Shown: positions 10,495 to 20,378 of the stretch, one piece after another | How the letters are laid out: the number at the start of each line of letters is the position of its first letter | Position numbering within the stretch: the stretch's first letter is position 1 | Origin: Bryopsis sp. KO-2023 | Lineage: Eukaryota > Chlorophyta > Ulvophyceae > Bryopsidales > Bryopsidaceae | NCBI GenBank assembly: GCA_030272585.1 | Contig: BSYQ01000010.1 | Coordinates: 248,001-312,000 of the forward strand | Direction: 5' to 3' | DNA length: 64,000 bases | Notes under the pieces: generated by a model | The model's input: the letters and a program-made list of their open reading frames with translations, nothing else | What the model was told of the DNA's origin: nothing | Database searches by the model: none | Made by a program: the position numbers and the translations under genes

Positions 10495-13400
10495 TTAGGT
10501 TCGAGTTCTGCGTTGGGCCCTAGTCTTTTTCTTAGACTGGGTCACTTGTTTATTCTCCGGTTTGTTGGCTAAGTACTCCTTAAGCAAGTCCTGGGCATTG
10601 GCCAGGTGGCTTTCTGGCTCCCAGGTGGATTCCATCAAATCGTAGCCTTTCCAAAGGATCAGGTACTCCTTGCGAGTAGTGCCCCGATCTCTGAGGATGC
10701 GCTCGACCTCGAATTCGATGGTTCCATCCACTAGCTCCCCCTCTGGAGCGTCTATCTCTCGCTGATCGTCATCAAGCCGAGAGTAAGCCTTCAGTTTCGA
10801 CACATGGAAAGTTGGGTGGATTTTCCAGTGGTCGGGAAGGTCAAGACGGTAGGCGACAGCCCCAATTCGGCTAGCCACCCGGAAAGGTCCAACAAATCGT
10901 CGGCGGATTTTCGGTGGGATTTTCTGAAGTGAAGCAAGGGGAATATACTTGCTTTGTACCAGCACTTCATCGCCAACCTGAAACTCCACTTTCCTTCGAC
11001 GTTTGTTTGCTGAGGTGCACATGCGGTTCTGTGCCTCTGCGTATTTCGCCTTAGCGTTTCGCATTTGGTCGTCCATTCGACGTACCATCTCAGCCGCCAT
11101 TTCCGATTCATCGCCCGTCCGAACTCCCTTCCTGGCAACAACTATCTGCCCCATGTTCTGGCCATACAGAAGATGGGCTGGCGCATAGCCTGTGGAGACA
11201 TTCCGTGAATTATTTGCGGCAAATTCCGCGGTCGGCAAATAATCCACCCAACGGTCTGGGTACCGTTCCACATACGGACGCAGGAAATCCTCCAGCACCC
11301 GGATGGTGACTTCCGACTGCCCATCCGTTTGAGGATGGTATGCAGTGCTCATCCGGAGCTGAGTACCTAAAAGTTTGAAAAGGGAGGTCCAGAACAAACT
11401 TGTGAACCTTGGATCCCGATCCGAAACTATGATTTTAGGCAGCCCGTAGTGTTTGTATATGTTCTCCACGAACAGCTTTGCGTATTCTGGCGCCGTGATA
11501 GTTTTGTTACAGGGTACGAACCTCGCATACTTCGTCAATCGGTCTACAAAGACAGCGATTGCTGTGAAGCCATGGGAAGACGGTAGGTCGGTAACCAAGT
11601 CCGTCGTGATCTGTTCCCACTTCTGGTCTGGGATAGGCAACGGCTGCAAAAGACCTTTCTGTCTTTGCAAGTCCGATTTGTTTAGTTGACAAGTTGGGCA
11701 CGTTTTCACGTATGCCTTTACGGCTAACCCAACGCCTTTCCACCAGTAACTGCGGGTAAGTACTTCGGTCATGCGGTCTGCTCCAACATGACCGGCACTG
11801 GGAACGTCGTGATGCTCTTCCAGAATCCGTTTCTGGAAAGAAGCAGGGACCACAAGCAAACTAGGACCTGGGTCTGTCTTGGTATAATACAAGAACCCGT
11901 CGTCCAGCTTGTATTGCGGAGAAACCCCTCGTTCCATCCTTTCAAAGATAGGCTTGAGTTGTTCATCACTTCTCAAAGCCTCTTTCCATGCCTCCTTCTC
12001 TGCCACTTCCCAAGTGGAGAGGTTATTGAGCTGGTCTGGCGGACCAGGAAGGCTCCGGGATAACGCATCAGCCAAGACATTGGCTTTCCCCTGGATATAG
12101 ACGATTTTTGGACCTATGGATTGGAAAAACCCTGAGTTTAACCACCGGGTTTGGGTCCGCGACAACGTGCTCTGGTTCATGAAGTGGGTGATCGGTTTGT
12201 GGTCCGTCAACACCTTCACACCCCCATCGCATCCCTCAAGGTAGTGTCGCCACTGGGCTAAAGCATATGCTATTGCCCCCAGCTCCCGCTCATATGCGGA
12301 GTATCGCGTTTCAGCTGGTTTTAATCGTCTGGAAAGGTATGCAATTGGTTGCAAACCTTTCCCATGATCCTGGGTAAGAACCGCTCCATATGCAGTTCCA
12401 GATGCATCCGTTATTACGGTGTACTCCTTAGCCGGATCAGGAAGGAGTAAGATCGGTGCGCGGCTAATCCGATCCTTAAGTTCGTTGTAGGCATTGCGTT
12501 GGTTCAGCCCCCATTCCCAGACAGTATCCTTCTTGGTTAGATCTGTCAAGGGACTCGCAATCCTAGCGAACTCAGGAATGAACTTACGATAGTAAGATAC
12601 CATTCCCAGGAAACTTCGCACATCAGTGACCGAAGTTAACTCCTTCCATTGTTGAATAGCCTTAACCTTATCCTGCATCGGTTGAAGGCCTTTTTCCGAC
12701 AAATGATACCCCAGGTAGTCCGTCTCTGCTACCCCTACTTCGCACTTACTGGCTTTTGCGTACAACTTATGTTTCCGCAACCGTTCAAAGACCAGTTTTA
12801 GGTGCTCGACGTGCTCTTCCACCGAGTTGGAAAAGACCAGGATGTCGTCGATAAACACCACTACAAACTCGTCAAGGAACTCCCCCAGCAAATCCTGAAC
12901 CATGGTCTGGAACTGGGCTGGGCAGTTGGTCATTCCGAACGGACACACGAGAAATTCGAAATGTCCGTATCTCGTCCGGAATGCCGTCTTGGGAGTATCC
13001 TTGGGTCGAACGGGGAACTGCCAGTAGCCTGAGCGGAGGTCGATCTTCGTATAGATCTTCGCTCTGGCGAGACGGTCCATTAACTCCTCAGGAAGAGGGA
13101 GTGGATACCTATTCTTTACCGTGAATTTGTTTATCCAACGGTAATCCACACACATTCTCAACCCTCCGTCTTTCTTAGGAACAAAGAGTATGGGTGCGCC
13201 CCAGGGACTCTCGGAGGGTCGGATCTTCCTTTGTTCGAGGAGGTAATCCACCTGTGTCCTAACTTCGTCCAGCTCGGCTGGAGAGAGTTTGTACAAGGGA
13301 CGGTGGATTGGGGTCATTTGTTCGTCCTCCAAGTCCACCTTAAATTCGTGGCCTTTTCTGACTGGAGGAACACCGGGTGGTAAGTCTTTCGGGAACACAT

Positions 13401-14613
13401 CCTTGAAACTTGTGAGGACAGCCTTGATCCTTGGGTCGAGACCCGAATGCATTACCTTTTCCACATCCGGCTGGAGATAAGCTGGTGTGGTTCCAGTAGC
13501 GTTCAAACGCTCTTCTGGAATTCCCGGATATGGATACTGCATGAGATGTGCCATATCTTCCGGGGTGGTTGGTCGCACAACCACAAGGTATGCCTGATCA
13601 ACTTCTGGACTGTTCTTCACGAGCGAGAATAACTTCTTCGCTGAGACTGTATCAATAGCCGGTGCTAGGTGCTGTAAGTAATCTGATGGTCGTTCCTTCA
13701 TAGGAACAGTTGTCCATCCAGCACCCACTGGAACTTTGAGCGTGCCTGTTGCAAAGTCCAGTTTGGGATTGGTCTGCATCAACCAAGGAAGCCCTAGTAT
13801 CATGTCATATGAAAGGTTTGGGAAGACGTCTGCGGAAAGGGTTGTGGTATAAGTACCCATCCTGAGCTGCAAGTCTTCGCATCGCCGATCAAGTGAACAT
13901 AGGGTTCCGTCCGCCAAAGTGACTCCCTTTTTGCACTCGGTTGTTTCGAGTTTCAGTCTCGTGACTAGTTTCTTGGTAATGTAGTTCTCCGTTGCACCAC
14001 AATCAACATAGGCGGAGATCGGTACTCCTCCTAATCTGGCTCGGATCTCATATCCCATAAATTTCAAATGGTTAGGACCTCCTAGTGGTAACATACGCTC
14101 AGAAGGTGAATACTGACCTTCATCCACTTTTTGTCCTCTACCTGTTCCCTGAACAGGGGCTGCTGACTCGTCAGTTGGTGGTGAACGAGTGGCAGGCTTA
14201 TTTGATTCCCTTGCGGGTTCCCTTCCTTCCGGACTTCGTTTCGTTCCTTGAGGCGGGAACGATACCGAATTCTCAGTTCCTTCAGGACTACCAAGGTCTC
14301 CATGAACAGAGTCGACAGGTTCCGAACTTGATTCTGAACTTGTCCTAGTAAGCGTGCTGCACTTACTGGATCGCGTTTCCAACTTAGCACTCATAATCGA
14401 TCCCTCTGCACCTTGGGTAGCATTCTTTTCTATTTCCCCTTGTGCTCTTTTATTCACTTCTGCATTTCGAGCTAACCTTTCTTTTCTAAGAAGTTTCTGG
14501 CGCTGCTTATATCTGTGACGGCGTGCCCTTCTGCGTTTCGCCGAACGAGTCTGGGCTCTGTTCATCCGGCTTTTTCGTTTAACCATTTCTTGAACTTTTC
14601 GCCCTCTGGACAC
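10495..14613 (-). CDS. pol: Pol polyprotein of element B (protease, RT, RNase H, integrase, chromodomain)
   Basis: The ORF has 1,372 codons. A basic Arg/Lys-rich N-terminus comes first, then the aspartic protease motif DCGATEN (residues 204-210) and RT from about residue 430 with FIDDILVFS (IDD at 588-590). RNase H has VITDASGTAYGAVL. The integrase zinc finger is HHDVPSAGHVG ... CPTCQLNK, and its catalytic core runs from TDLVTDLP to VSDRDPRFTS and YHPQTDGQSE. The C-terminal chromodomain (VERILRDRG ... LWKGYDLMESTWEPE, about residues 1,300-1,345) marks it as a chromovirus. It overlaps the gag end by 52 bp in the -1 frame. An in-frame ATG with the context AAATGG sits in the overlap and is conserved in element C. 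All key residues are present and no lesion is seen. Confidence 0.95.
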   Translation of the reverse strand: MSRGRKVQEMVKRKSRMNRAQTRSAKRRRARRHRYKQRQKLLRKERLARNAEVNKRAQGEIEKNATQGAEGSIMSAKLETRSSKCSTLTRTSSESSSEPVDSVHGDLGSPEGTENSVSFPPQGTKRSPEGREPARESNKPATRSPPTDESAAPVQGTGRGQKVDEGQYSPSERMLPLGGPNHLKFMGYEIRARLGGVPISAYVDCGATENYITKKLVTRLKLETTECKKGVTLADGTLCSLDRRCEDLQLRMGTYTTTLSADVFPNLSYDMILGLPWLMQTNPKLDFATGTLKVPVGAGWTTVPMKERPSDYLQHLAPAIDTVSAKKLFSLVKNSPEVDQAYLVVVRPTTPEDMAHLMQYPYPGIPEERLNATGTTPAYLQPDVEKVMHSGLDPRIKAVLTSFKDVFPKDLPPGVPPVRKGHEFKVDLEDEQMTPIHRPLYKLSPAELDEVRTQVDYLLEQRKIRPSESPWGAPILFVPKKDGGLRMCVDYRWINKFTVKNRYPLPLPEELMDRLARAKIYTKIDLRSGYWQFPVRPKDTPKTAFRTRYGHFEFLVCPFGMTNCPAQFQTMVQDLLGEFLDEFVVVFIDDILVFSNSVEEHVEHLKLVFERLRKHKLYAKASKCEVGVAETDYLGYHLSEKGLQPMQDKVKAIQQWKELTSVTDVRSFLGMVSYYRKFIPEFARIASPLTDLTKKDTVWEWGLNQRNAYNELKDRISRAPILLLPDPAKEYTVITDASGTAYGAVLTQDHGKGLQPIAYLSRRLKPAETRYSAYERELGAIAYALAQWRHYLEGCDGGVKVLTDHKPITHFMNQSTLSRTQTRWLNSGFFQSIGPKIVYIQGKANVLADALSRSLPGPPDQLNNLSTWEVAEKEAWKEALRSDEQLKPIFERMERGVSPQYKLDDGFLYYTKTDPGPSLLVVPASFQKRILEEHHDVPSAGHVGADRMTEVLTRSYWWKGVGLAVKAYVKTCPTCQLNKSDLQRQKGLLQPLPIPDQKWEQITTDLVTDLPSSHGFTAIAVFVDRLTKYARFVPCNKTITAPEYAKLFVENIYKHYGLPKIIVSDRDPRFTSLFWTSLFKLLGTQLRMSTAYHPQTDGQSEVTIRVLEDFLRPYVERYPDRWVDYLPTAEFAANNSRNVSTGYAPAHLLYGQNMGQIVVARKGVRTGDESEMAAEMVRRMDDQMRNAKAKYAEAQNRMCTSANKRRRKVEFQVGDEVLVQSKYIPLASLQKIPPKIRRRFVGPFRVASRIGAVAYRLDLPDHWKIHPTFHVSKLKAYSRLDDDQREIDAPEGELVDGTIEFEVERILRDRGTTRKEYLILWKGYDLMESTWEPESHLANAQDLLKEYLANKPENKQVTQSKKKTRAQRRTRT

Positions 14614-17459
14614 TTACTTTGAATATGTCCAGTTTTTCCACACATATAGCATTTGGGATTTGCGCCTCCACTTCCACGTCCTTGATTCCTGCCACCACCT
14701 CGTCCGCGACCTCGGCCACCACCCCGTCCCCGACCTCGACCTTGGCCAATGTTTTGAGCCTGGTCTGGCTGAGGTTGCTGTTGGCCACCCATCTGGTTTG
14801 CCTTATCAGTCTGGGGTTGGTTTTGCTTTTTATTTTGGCCTCGGCCTTTACCTCCGCGCCACCGTCCGCGGCCACGAAAGTTTCCTCCTCCGGATGAGGC
14901 AATAGCATCAAGACGAGCCGCCGTCTGGATCGCCAACTCAATGCCGTGCGGCACTTGAGCCACAGTTTGTTGTTTGATATGGAACTTTAACCCGTCCACG
15001 AAGAAGAAGTATTGTTCTTCATCTGTCATGTTGGGAATCCTCAGCACCTGTTCTCGGAAAGCAACAATGTACTGATGCACTGACCCAGTCTGTTTCAGGT
15101 TCCGTAAGGAGCGCCTGGCTACATCAGACATTCTGGTGGGTTCAAATGCTTGGACCAGTTCCTCAACAAACTCAATCCAATTGGTGATTGGATGTCTTTT
15201 TCCTTCCCTTGTACGCAGATCCTGGACGTTTCGCCACTGAGCAGCAGCTCCGGTCAGGTTACTGCGGAAGAGCCTGAACCATACGCTCTCATCGATGTCC
15301 AAAGTCTGGCAATAGACCGTCATTTCTAGTTGCCAATCTCTGATCCATCGCTGACCATCACCTGAGAAGGCCTTTGGGAAAGGAATACGAACGGATGACG
15401 GAATCCGTCCGTGGCGATCTTGCGGAGCAGCAAAGCCTTGGTTAGGGTCTGGAGGACCCCCACCTCCACCTCCGCCACCTCCACCGCCACCTGGGTGGTA
15501 CGGCCATCCACCACCCCCACCTCCACCTGGTCCGGAAAGGAAAGATCCCCCTCCACTTCCAGGTGGTCCTCCTCCGCCTCCGCCTCCACCCCCAGGTCCA
15601 CCTCCGGGTCCCCCTCCACCACCACCAGATCGATTTCCACCCTGTGGCTGGCTTGATGGAGTTGAGGGATAAGAACCCCACCCGTAATACGGGTTACTCG
15701 CGGAAGGTGCTCCGTATTGGTTTACGGATTGTCCCAAACTTGGTTGGGTGCCTGGTTGGTTTCCTGGTTGCATACCAGGTTGGGTGTTAAGAGCCGGGAT
15801 TGGATAGAAGACAGACAGCGGAACTGTCGTCAGTGGTTGTGTTAACATGGATGTCGTTGGTGGTAACACACTCGTTACAGGGGCACTAAGTATGGGTCTG
15901 GCTGTGCCAAGTTGACCCGCTTGGCCGAATGGTGCGCCCATTGCCATAGTTTGTGGCGGCGCAAGACTCCATGCCGTCCGTGTTCTTGGGGATGTAAATA
16001 AACCCCAGGAAGATGGAGAACCTCCACCCACGGAGTCTGCGACAGTTGTCGATGGGCTGCGACCACCCAATCCTCCTAACGTGGTTAGACCAGTAAAAGT
16101 ACTCAGATCCGGAACAGGTGGTACCGGAAATGGGATACTGGTAAGAGGAGTGGATGACACAAAAGGAACGCTTGTGGCTGCAGCTGTCGTGGCCGGCAAA
16201 GTGACCGTGCCAGTTCCTGCTCCCATCATACCCACTACAACTGGGTCCTGAGCCGGGACTCGAACTTTCTCCCGTTTTTTCCACGCACTCAGTGTTTCTT
16301 TGAACTTCGAATCAACATACTTGGAGAGATTACTTTCCAAAGTCTGCTGTTTCTCTGTCGCGTCTGATAGAAATTTCTCCATCAGTTGCATCGACCTGTG
16401 TCCTCCTGCAGTGTCATCAGAACTCACACTGCCTCGTTCCGCTCTTCTTTGTTTGCGTTGTTCTTCGGCTTGGTGTAAGTCCCGCAACACTTTTAGGCTC
16501 TGGCTTACCAAGCCTGAGAGTGTGTCTAGCTGGCCTTGGTGGTCGACTTGCTCGCACCGAGACTCATCAGTAGTCCGAGCTAGGTTATCCAGCGTTGTCT
16601 GCTGTAGGCGCATACCTTCAGCAACTTTTGTCAGAGAGGCTTGCAGAGACAGAATTTGTTTCTCCCTGAGCGCATTGGTCTGATCAACAGCTTCAGCTTG
16701 GGTACGGGCTGATTCCTGCAGTCGATCGAGTCGCTCTTGCAGAATAGCCTCGTTATCGTATTTACCCAACAGATTCCTGTCGATCCGCTCTGTGGACCTT
16801 ATATTCTGTTCCAGCAATTTGTGCTGGTGGTCTAACAATTTCTGTTGTCTTTCTATAGACTCAGTATTTTGATTGACCAGCTTCTGGGCCTCCTTCCTGA
16901 CATAGAGCACGAACTGCTCATATTCCTCTTTCAGGTCGCCTTTTAAGGTCGACTCTGCACGCTGAACCTGCTCGTGAACTTGTCCTTCCAGGTTTTGTGC
17001 GACCTCTTGCACATTCGAGGAGACAGCGGCATACACATGCTCAGCTGTGTCCCTAAGTTGTCCCTCGTCCACACCATGAACGTGCACCTCCTGCTGGTGG
17101 ACGTTTATGTGCTGATGTTCATGGTGAAGGATGTTGGTGACTTCTATTGTCGGGACGTCCTCCATATCCTCATCATACTCCTCGTCCCCGGACTCTTCCG
17201 ACTCTTGTTCCGAGTCTAAGTCTTCGTCCGGTTCCTCAACCTGGTCGGGTACATGTCTGTCCCACTGCAAATCATGTATTTGCTGCGCTGGTGGGTGCAC
17301 CACATCTGGATAAACCACGGGAATTAGTTGGTTATCCACCACCTCTTCCTCCTTAGGAGGTGGAATAGGTGGTAGCTGTGGCGGCGTCTGGCCGGACATG
17401 TTTTTGTTTGAATTTCCTGGAATTTTGACGTAATAGGAGTGTGTCCGGAAAGTTTCCAA
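14562..17459 (-). CDS. gag: Gag of element B
   Basis: The 965-codon ORF begins at METFRTH, with a second plausible start at MSGQTPPQLPP 20 residues later. An acidic N-terminal half carries a His/Val motif (HINVHQQEVHVHG) and a very long coiled coil (about residues 130-400). Then come a Thr/Pro/Ser linker, Gly-rich runs near residues 615-670 (polyG/GGGGPPG), a Gag capsid-like domain (IRDWQLEMTVYCQTLD ... FVEELVQAFEPTRMSDVARR), RG-rich repeats and a zinc knuckle CYMCGKTGHIQSKC. At 965 residues it is much longer than usual Ty3/gypsy Gag proteins, and element C has the same layout. The coiled coil and His motif are conserved between B and C. Confidence 0.9.
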   Translation of the reverse strand: METFRTHSYYVKIPGNSNKNMSGQTPPQLPPIPPPKEEEVVDNQLIPVVYPDVVHPPAQQIHDLQWDRHVPDQVEEPDEDLDSEQESEESGDEEYDEDMEDVPTIEVTNILHHEHQHINVHQQEVHVHGVDEGQLRDTAEHVYAAVSSNVQEVAQNLEGQVHEQVQRAESTLKGDLKEEYEQFVLYVRKEAQKLVNQNTESIERQQKLLDHQHKLLEQNIRSTERIDRNLLGKYDNEAILQERLDRLQESARTQAEAVDQTNALREKQILSLQASLTKVAEGMRLQQTTLDNLARTTDESRCEQVDHQGQLDTLSGLVSQSLKVLRDLHQAEEQRKQRRAERGSVSSDDTAGGHRSMQLMEKFLSDATEKQQTLESNLSKYVDSKFKETLSAWKKREKVRVPAQDPVVVGMMGAGTGTVTLPATTAAATSVPFVSSTPLTSIPFPVPPVPDLSTFTGLTTLGGLGGRSPSTTVADSVGGGSPSSWGLFTSPRTRTAWSLAPPQTMAMGAPFGQAGQLGTARPILSAPVTSVLPPTTSMLTQPLTTVPLSVFYPIPALNTQPGMQPGNQPGTQPSLGQSVNQYGAPSASNPYYGWGSYPSTPSSQPQGGNRSGGGGGGPGGGPGGGGGGGGGPPGSGGGSFLSGPGGGGGGGWPYHPGGGGGGGGGGGGPPDPNQGFAAPQDRHGRIPSSVRIPFPKAFSGDGQRWIRDWQLEMTVYCQTLDIDESVWFRLFRSNLTGAAAQWRNVQDLRTREGKRHPITNWIEFVEELVQAFEPTRMSDVARRSLRNLKQTGSVHQYIVAFREQVLRIPNMTDEEQYFFFVDGLKFHIKQQTVAQVPHGIELAIQTAARLDAIASSGGGNFRGRGRWRGGKGRGQNKKQNQPQTDKANQMGGQQQPQPDQAQNIGQGRGRGRGGGRGRGRGGGRNQGRGSGGANPKCYMCGKTGHIQSKCPEGEKFKKWLNEKAG

Positions 17460-18131
17460 ACTTTCTGGTGCCTTGGATGCGAACTTGTTTCAGTTCTGGT
17501 TGCAATCCTAGTCGCTATCTTTTCTTGAACCTTACTAGGTCAGAAATAGATAGGAGTTTTACACTTGACAACGTCGGGTGTTACTTTCCCGTTCGCGTTC
17601 TGTCAGCCGACTAGGTTAGTACCTTGGCCGGTGATTCAGTCTACGACTAACTGTAGAACCAGTCGTGACTCAGGCGGTGCGGTAACCGATTGCGCGCTGG
17701 AAAGAGTGACAATGAGTCACCTGCCAGAACGACTATTTTTCGTGTTACTGGCAGAAGCGTCAGTCGACGGAAGTTGGTCGTTCCGGACGACGTTCTTTCC
17801 TACGCCGGTTCGCACTTTCAGTTGTTCGCCTGCGCGTTTCGGGTTTACGCCGATCGTTGCTCTCCTTGCACTGTTGTAGTGCTTTCGCCTTGTTTCCCTT
17901 TAGATCTACAGATCTGTAGGTTTCCAGAAATTCGTTCACTGGACTCCGATTCTTTTGCGACTTCGCCTGGCGTTTTCGAACGACGACGCGAGCACGTCGT
18001 TCGAAGGATAGCTCTCCTCGCGACCCCTGGAACACAGAGTTCCAGATCTGTGGGATTTAGTAATCCCTAAGGTCAGATCTTTAGGGGGGGGGTTCGCGAG
18101 TTCTCCTGTGGGGTGCGCCTGGCCTCGCCTT
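17460..18131 (-). other. 5' untranslated leader of element B
   Basis: About 670 bp between PBS and gag with no supportable gene. Small ORFs here are unconvincing. Confidence 0.6.
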
Positions 18132-18143
18132 GCTCCGAAACCA
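18132..18143 (-). other. Primer binding site of element B
   Basis: Minus strand TGGTTTCGGAGC, two bases inside the LTR, complementary to a tRNA 3' end of the form GCTCCGAAACCA. It differs at two of 12 positions from the common plant initiator-Met PBS TGGTATCAGAGC. Confidence 0.8.
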
Positions 18144-18145
18144 AA

Positions 18146-18179
18146 TGATAAGGGGGTCTAGGACCCCGAGACACAAGCA

Positions 18180-18216
<37 letters not shown>

Positions 18217-18320
18217 TCACTGGGAAGATTAATTTTTACAGGAGGGCCCCCTGCCCTATAAACCCTGTCGTACATCCCATTGTACTACACAATACCCCTA
18301 AACCCGAGTTACTACTATCA
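18146..18320 (-). repeat. LTR of element B (5' LTR in element orientation)
   Basis: 175 bp, identical by eye to 7,647-7,821. CAGCG follows at 18,321-18,325. Confidence 0.95.
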
Positions 18321-20378
18321 CAGCGAGCTCCCTGAATCTGATCCAGCAATTCCTCTATCCTTGGGATAGGGTACCTGTTCTTCACCGTTAGTTTGTTAAG
18401 TGCCCGAAAGTCTACGCACATCCTAAGCTTTCCGTTCTTCTTAGGAACAAACAAAATTGGTGAACCCCAGGGTGACTTGCTAGGTCTGATAAAACCCTGC
18501 TTCAGTAACTCTGCCAACTGCTTCTTCAATTCTTCTCTTTCTGCAAAACTGGCTCTATAAAGCCCCTTTTTTACTGGTCCTGCCCCTTCTACCAATTCAA
18601 TCTTGTGGTTCACACCCTTGTCAGGAGGCAATTCCTGCGGCAGTTCCTCTTTAAACAAATCCTGAAACTCCTTTCTGATCTGTTTTTCTAGCTCAACTGC
18701 CTCTTTCTGTTCCTCTGACAAGGTTTCTCGTTCACTGCCTCTCACTGCATCAGTACTTTCCAAACCATTTATTGAACATTCATTATTTACTTCCCGTAAA
18801 TTCAATAGGTACATCGGCAGGCCCTTGCGAGCTGCCTGAGCTACCTCATGTGCAGACATGAGGTCCAAATCTGCTGTACTGCAATCTTCCAATCTGCCTG
18901 TTTGCATTCTAAGTTTAATGACTCTACCCTGAGGCCCCTGCAAAGCCACTATCTTTTCCTGCCAATCTATGGTGGGGTTATGTTTGATCAACCAAGACAT
19001 ACCCAGCACCAGTCATGGGCTGCACAGGACAGGGTTCTGTGCAGGTTCTGTGCACCCTGTGCTGTCCTGTCCTGTGCAGCGGAATTACACAGGCCAGAAC
19101 AGCACAGACTGTCTGTGCTGTGCACAGGGTCAGACCTGTGCTGCACAGGTGAGCAGACCTGCACAGCACAGCACAGATCTGCACAGAATCTGCACAGAAC
19201 TGCACAGAATCTGCACAGATTTGGCACAGAATCTGCACAGAACTGCACAGAAACTGCACAGATGTTGCACAGACCCTGTCTGTGCTGTGCTGTACAGGTC
19301 TGTGCACCTGTGCAGCACAGGTCTGACCCTGTGCACAGCACAGACAGTCTGTTCTGTCCTGTCCTGTGCACAGGGGTCTCAGCCCATGTCTGCCTAGCAC
19401 CAGGTCATATCTGCCCAGTGTTACTGCATACATCTTTTCTTCAAACACAAACCTCCCCATCTTGACACTGGCCTGCAGTTCTTTTTCTACCTTTTCTGAA
19501 GTCCTGCCATCTGCCAACTGAACTTCAGAAACTGCCTCAGAGTGTTGTGTCTGTATGCTGTTTTCCTGCAACCAATCTTTCGAAACAAAATTGTCGGTTG
19601 CACCACTATCTATCAAAATTCTAGCAAAACAATCTGCCACAAACCCTGTGGTCTTCAACATTCCCTGAGTCCCCCCATGGACTCCTCTCAACTTCAAAAG
19701 TGGGGGTTCATCCAAGCTATATCCTTTGAAGCAAACTTCATTAGGTCTGCCCAGCCCAGATTCCTCTCTCACTGAAAACAGGTCTGCGGTGTCTGCCCTC
19801 AGATCACCAGCAGCACCAACATGCACTGAAAAATCATGCAGGTCAGGTGTGGCCCCGCCTGGCCCTGCACCTACTGCCTCTGAGAATTGAGTAGTTGTGG
19901 CTACCGTAGGCACATCAACCCCCTCAATCTCACTCCATGACCCTGCAGGTGTCAGTGCCTCCTGCACTACACCTTCAGAATCCTTCTCTGAAACATCTGC
20001 AGATGCTGCGACTCCGCGCCCAGCATCTACCATTGCACTCTTCAAACAAACTGCAAGCCTCCCCAACTTCGGCAGACCACTTGCAGTACTGCTCACCTTC
20101 TCCCTAAGGCCTCCAGAATTCCATGCACCGGTGTCCCTGCCTGGACCACCACCTGCAGAAATTCCATCCATGAATCTTACACACTTCTCCTCGGTTACGG
20201 CTACACACGGCTCATCAACCTTAGAATGGACTCCACGCCCATAGGCTACCCTCCCCTGAGGTAACACCTTGTGTGGGTGGCTACGCCGACATTCCCACAC
20301 TCCACTTCTGTCCTCCTGCTTCTCTTCTCCACGGCTGGCAGTCTCTCCAGACTCCAGCCTGCTCAGTTTTCCTGACAA
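18321..20378 (-). pseudogene. Element A pol, upstream part: protease and RT N-half, split by M3 and B
   Basis: The frame opens at about 20,378 in the -1 frame relative to gag, overlapping its last codons. The protease motif LIDSGATDNFVS is near 19,600, followed by QLADGRTSEKV. At YDLVLG the frame is broken by M3 (19,012-19,392). It resumes as [15 protein letters not shown] and continues into the RT fingers ([50 protein letters not shown]). There the TSD of element B cuts it at 18,321-18,325. The frame is continuous with 7,646 downward when B is ignored. Confidence 0.88.
19012..19392. mobile_element. M3: foldback DNA element, TGCACAG-saturated, 10-bp TSD (9/10 match)
   Basis: The 381-bp element is flanked by CCCAGCACCA (19,002-19,011) and CCTAGCACCA (19,393-19,402). 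Inverted termini are GTCATGGGCTG on the left and CAGCCCATGTCTG on the right. The body consists almost only of TGCACAG/CTGTGCA words. Its outer thirds pair with each other (for example 19,098-19,150 with 19,298-19,348). It contains no tRNA-like core and no gene; open frames across it are composition artefacts. The terminus CAGACATGGGC closely matches that of M1 (CAGACCTGGGC), although the internal words are different. Confidence 0.85.

Larger units (their letters stand above)
7647..18320 (-). mobile_element. LTR retrotransposon B (Ty3/gypsy chromovirus), apparently intact, TSD CAGCG
   Basis: The 175-bp LTRs (7,647-7,821 and 18,146-18,320) look identical by eye, even in the (CA)n(GA)n tract. 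They start TG, end CA and are flanked by CAGCG (7,642-7,646 and 18,321-18,325). In minus orientation the order is PBS, gag (965 codons), pol (1,372 codons, -1 frame, overlapping gag), ORF3 (583-615 codons), PPT, with no lesion found. It sits inside the RT of element A. The identical LTRs and open frames suggest very recent movement and possibly an autonomous element. The LTRs are very short for an element of 10.7 kb. Confidence 0.95.

Noticed and set aside
19012-19392. Cys-rich ORFs in several frames (ILCQICADS-like)
   Set aside because: They are readings of TGCACAG words within foldback element M3; the peptide repetition reflects the DNA word, not a protein.
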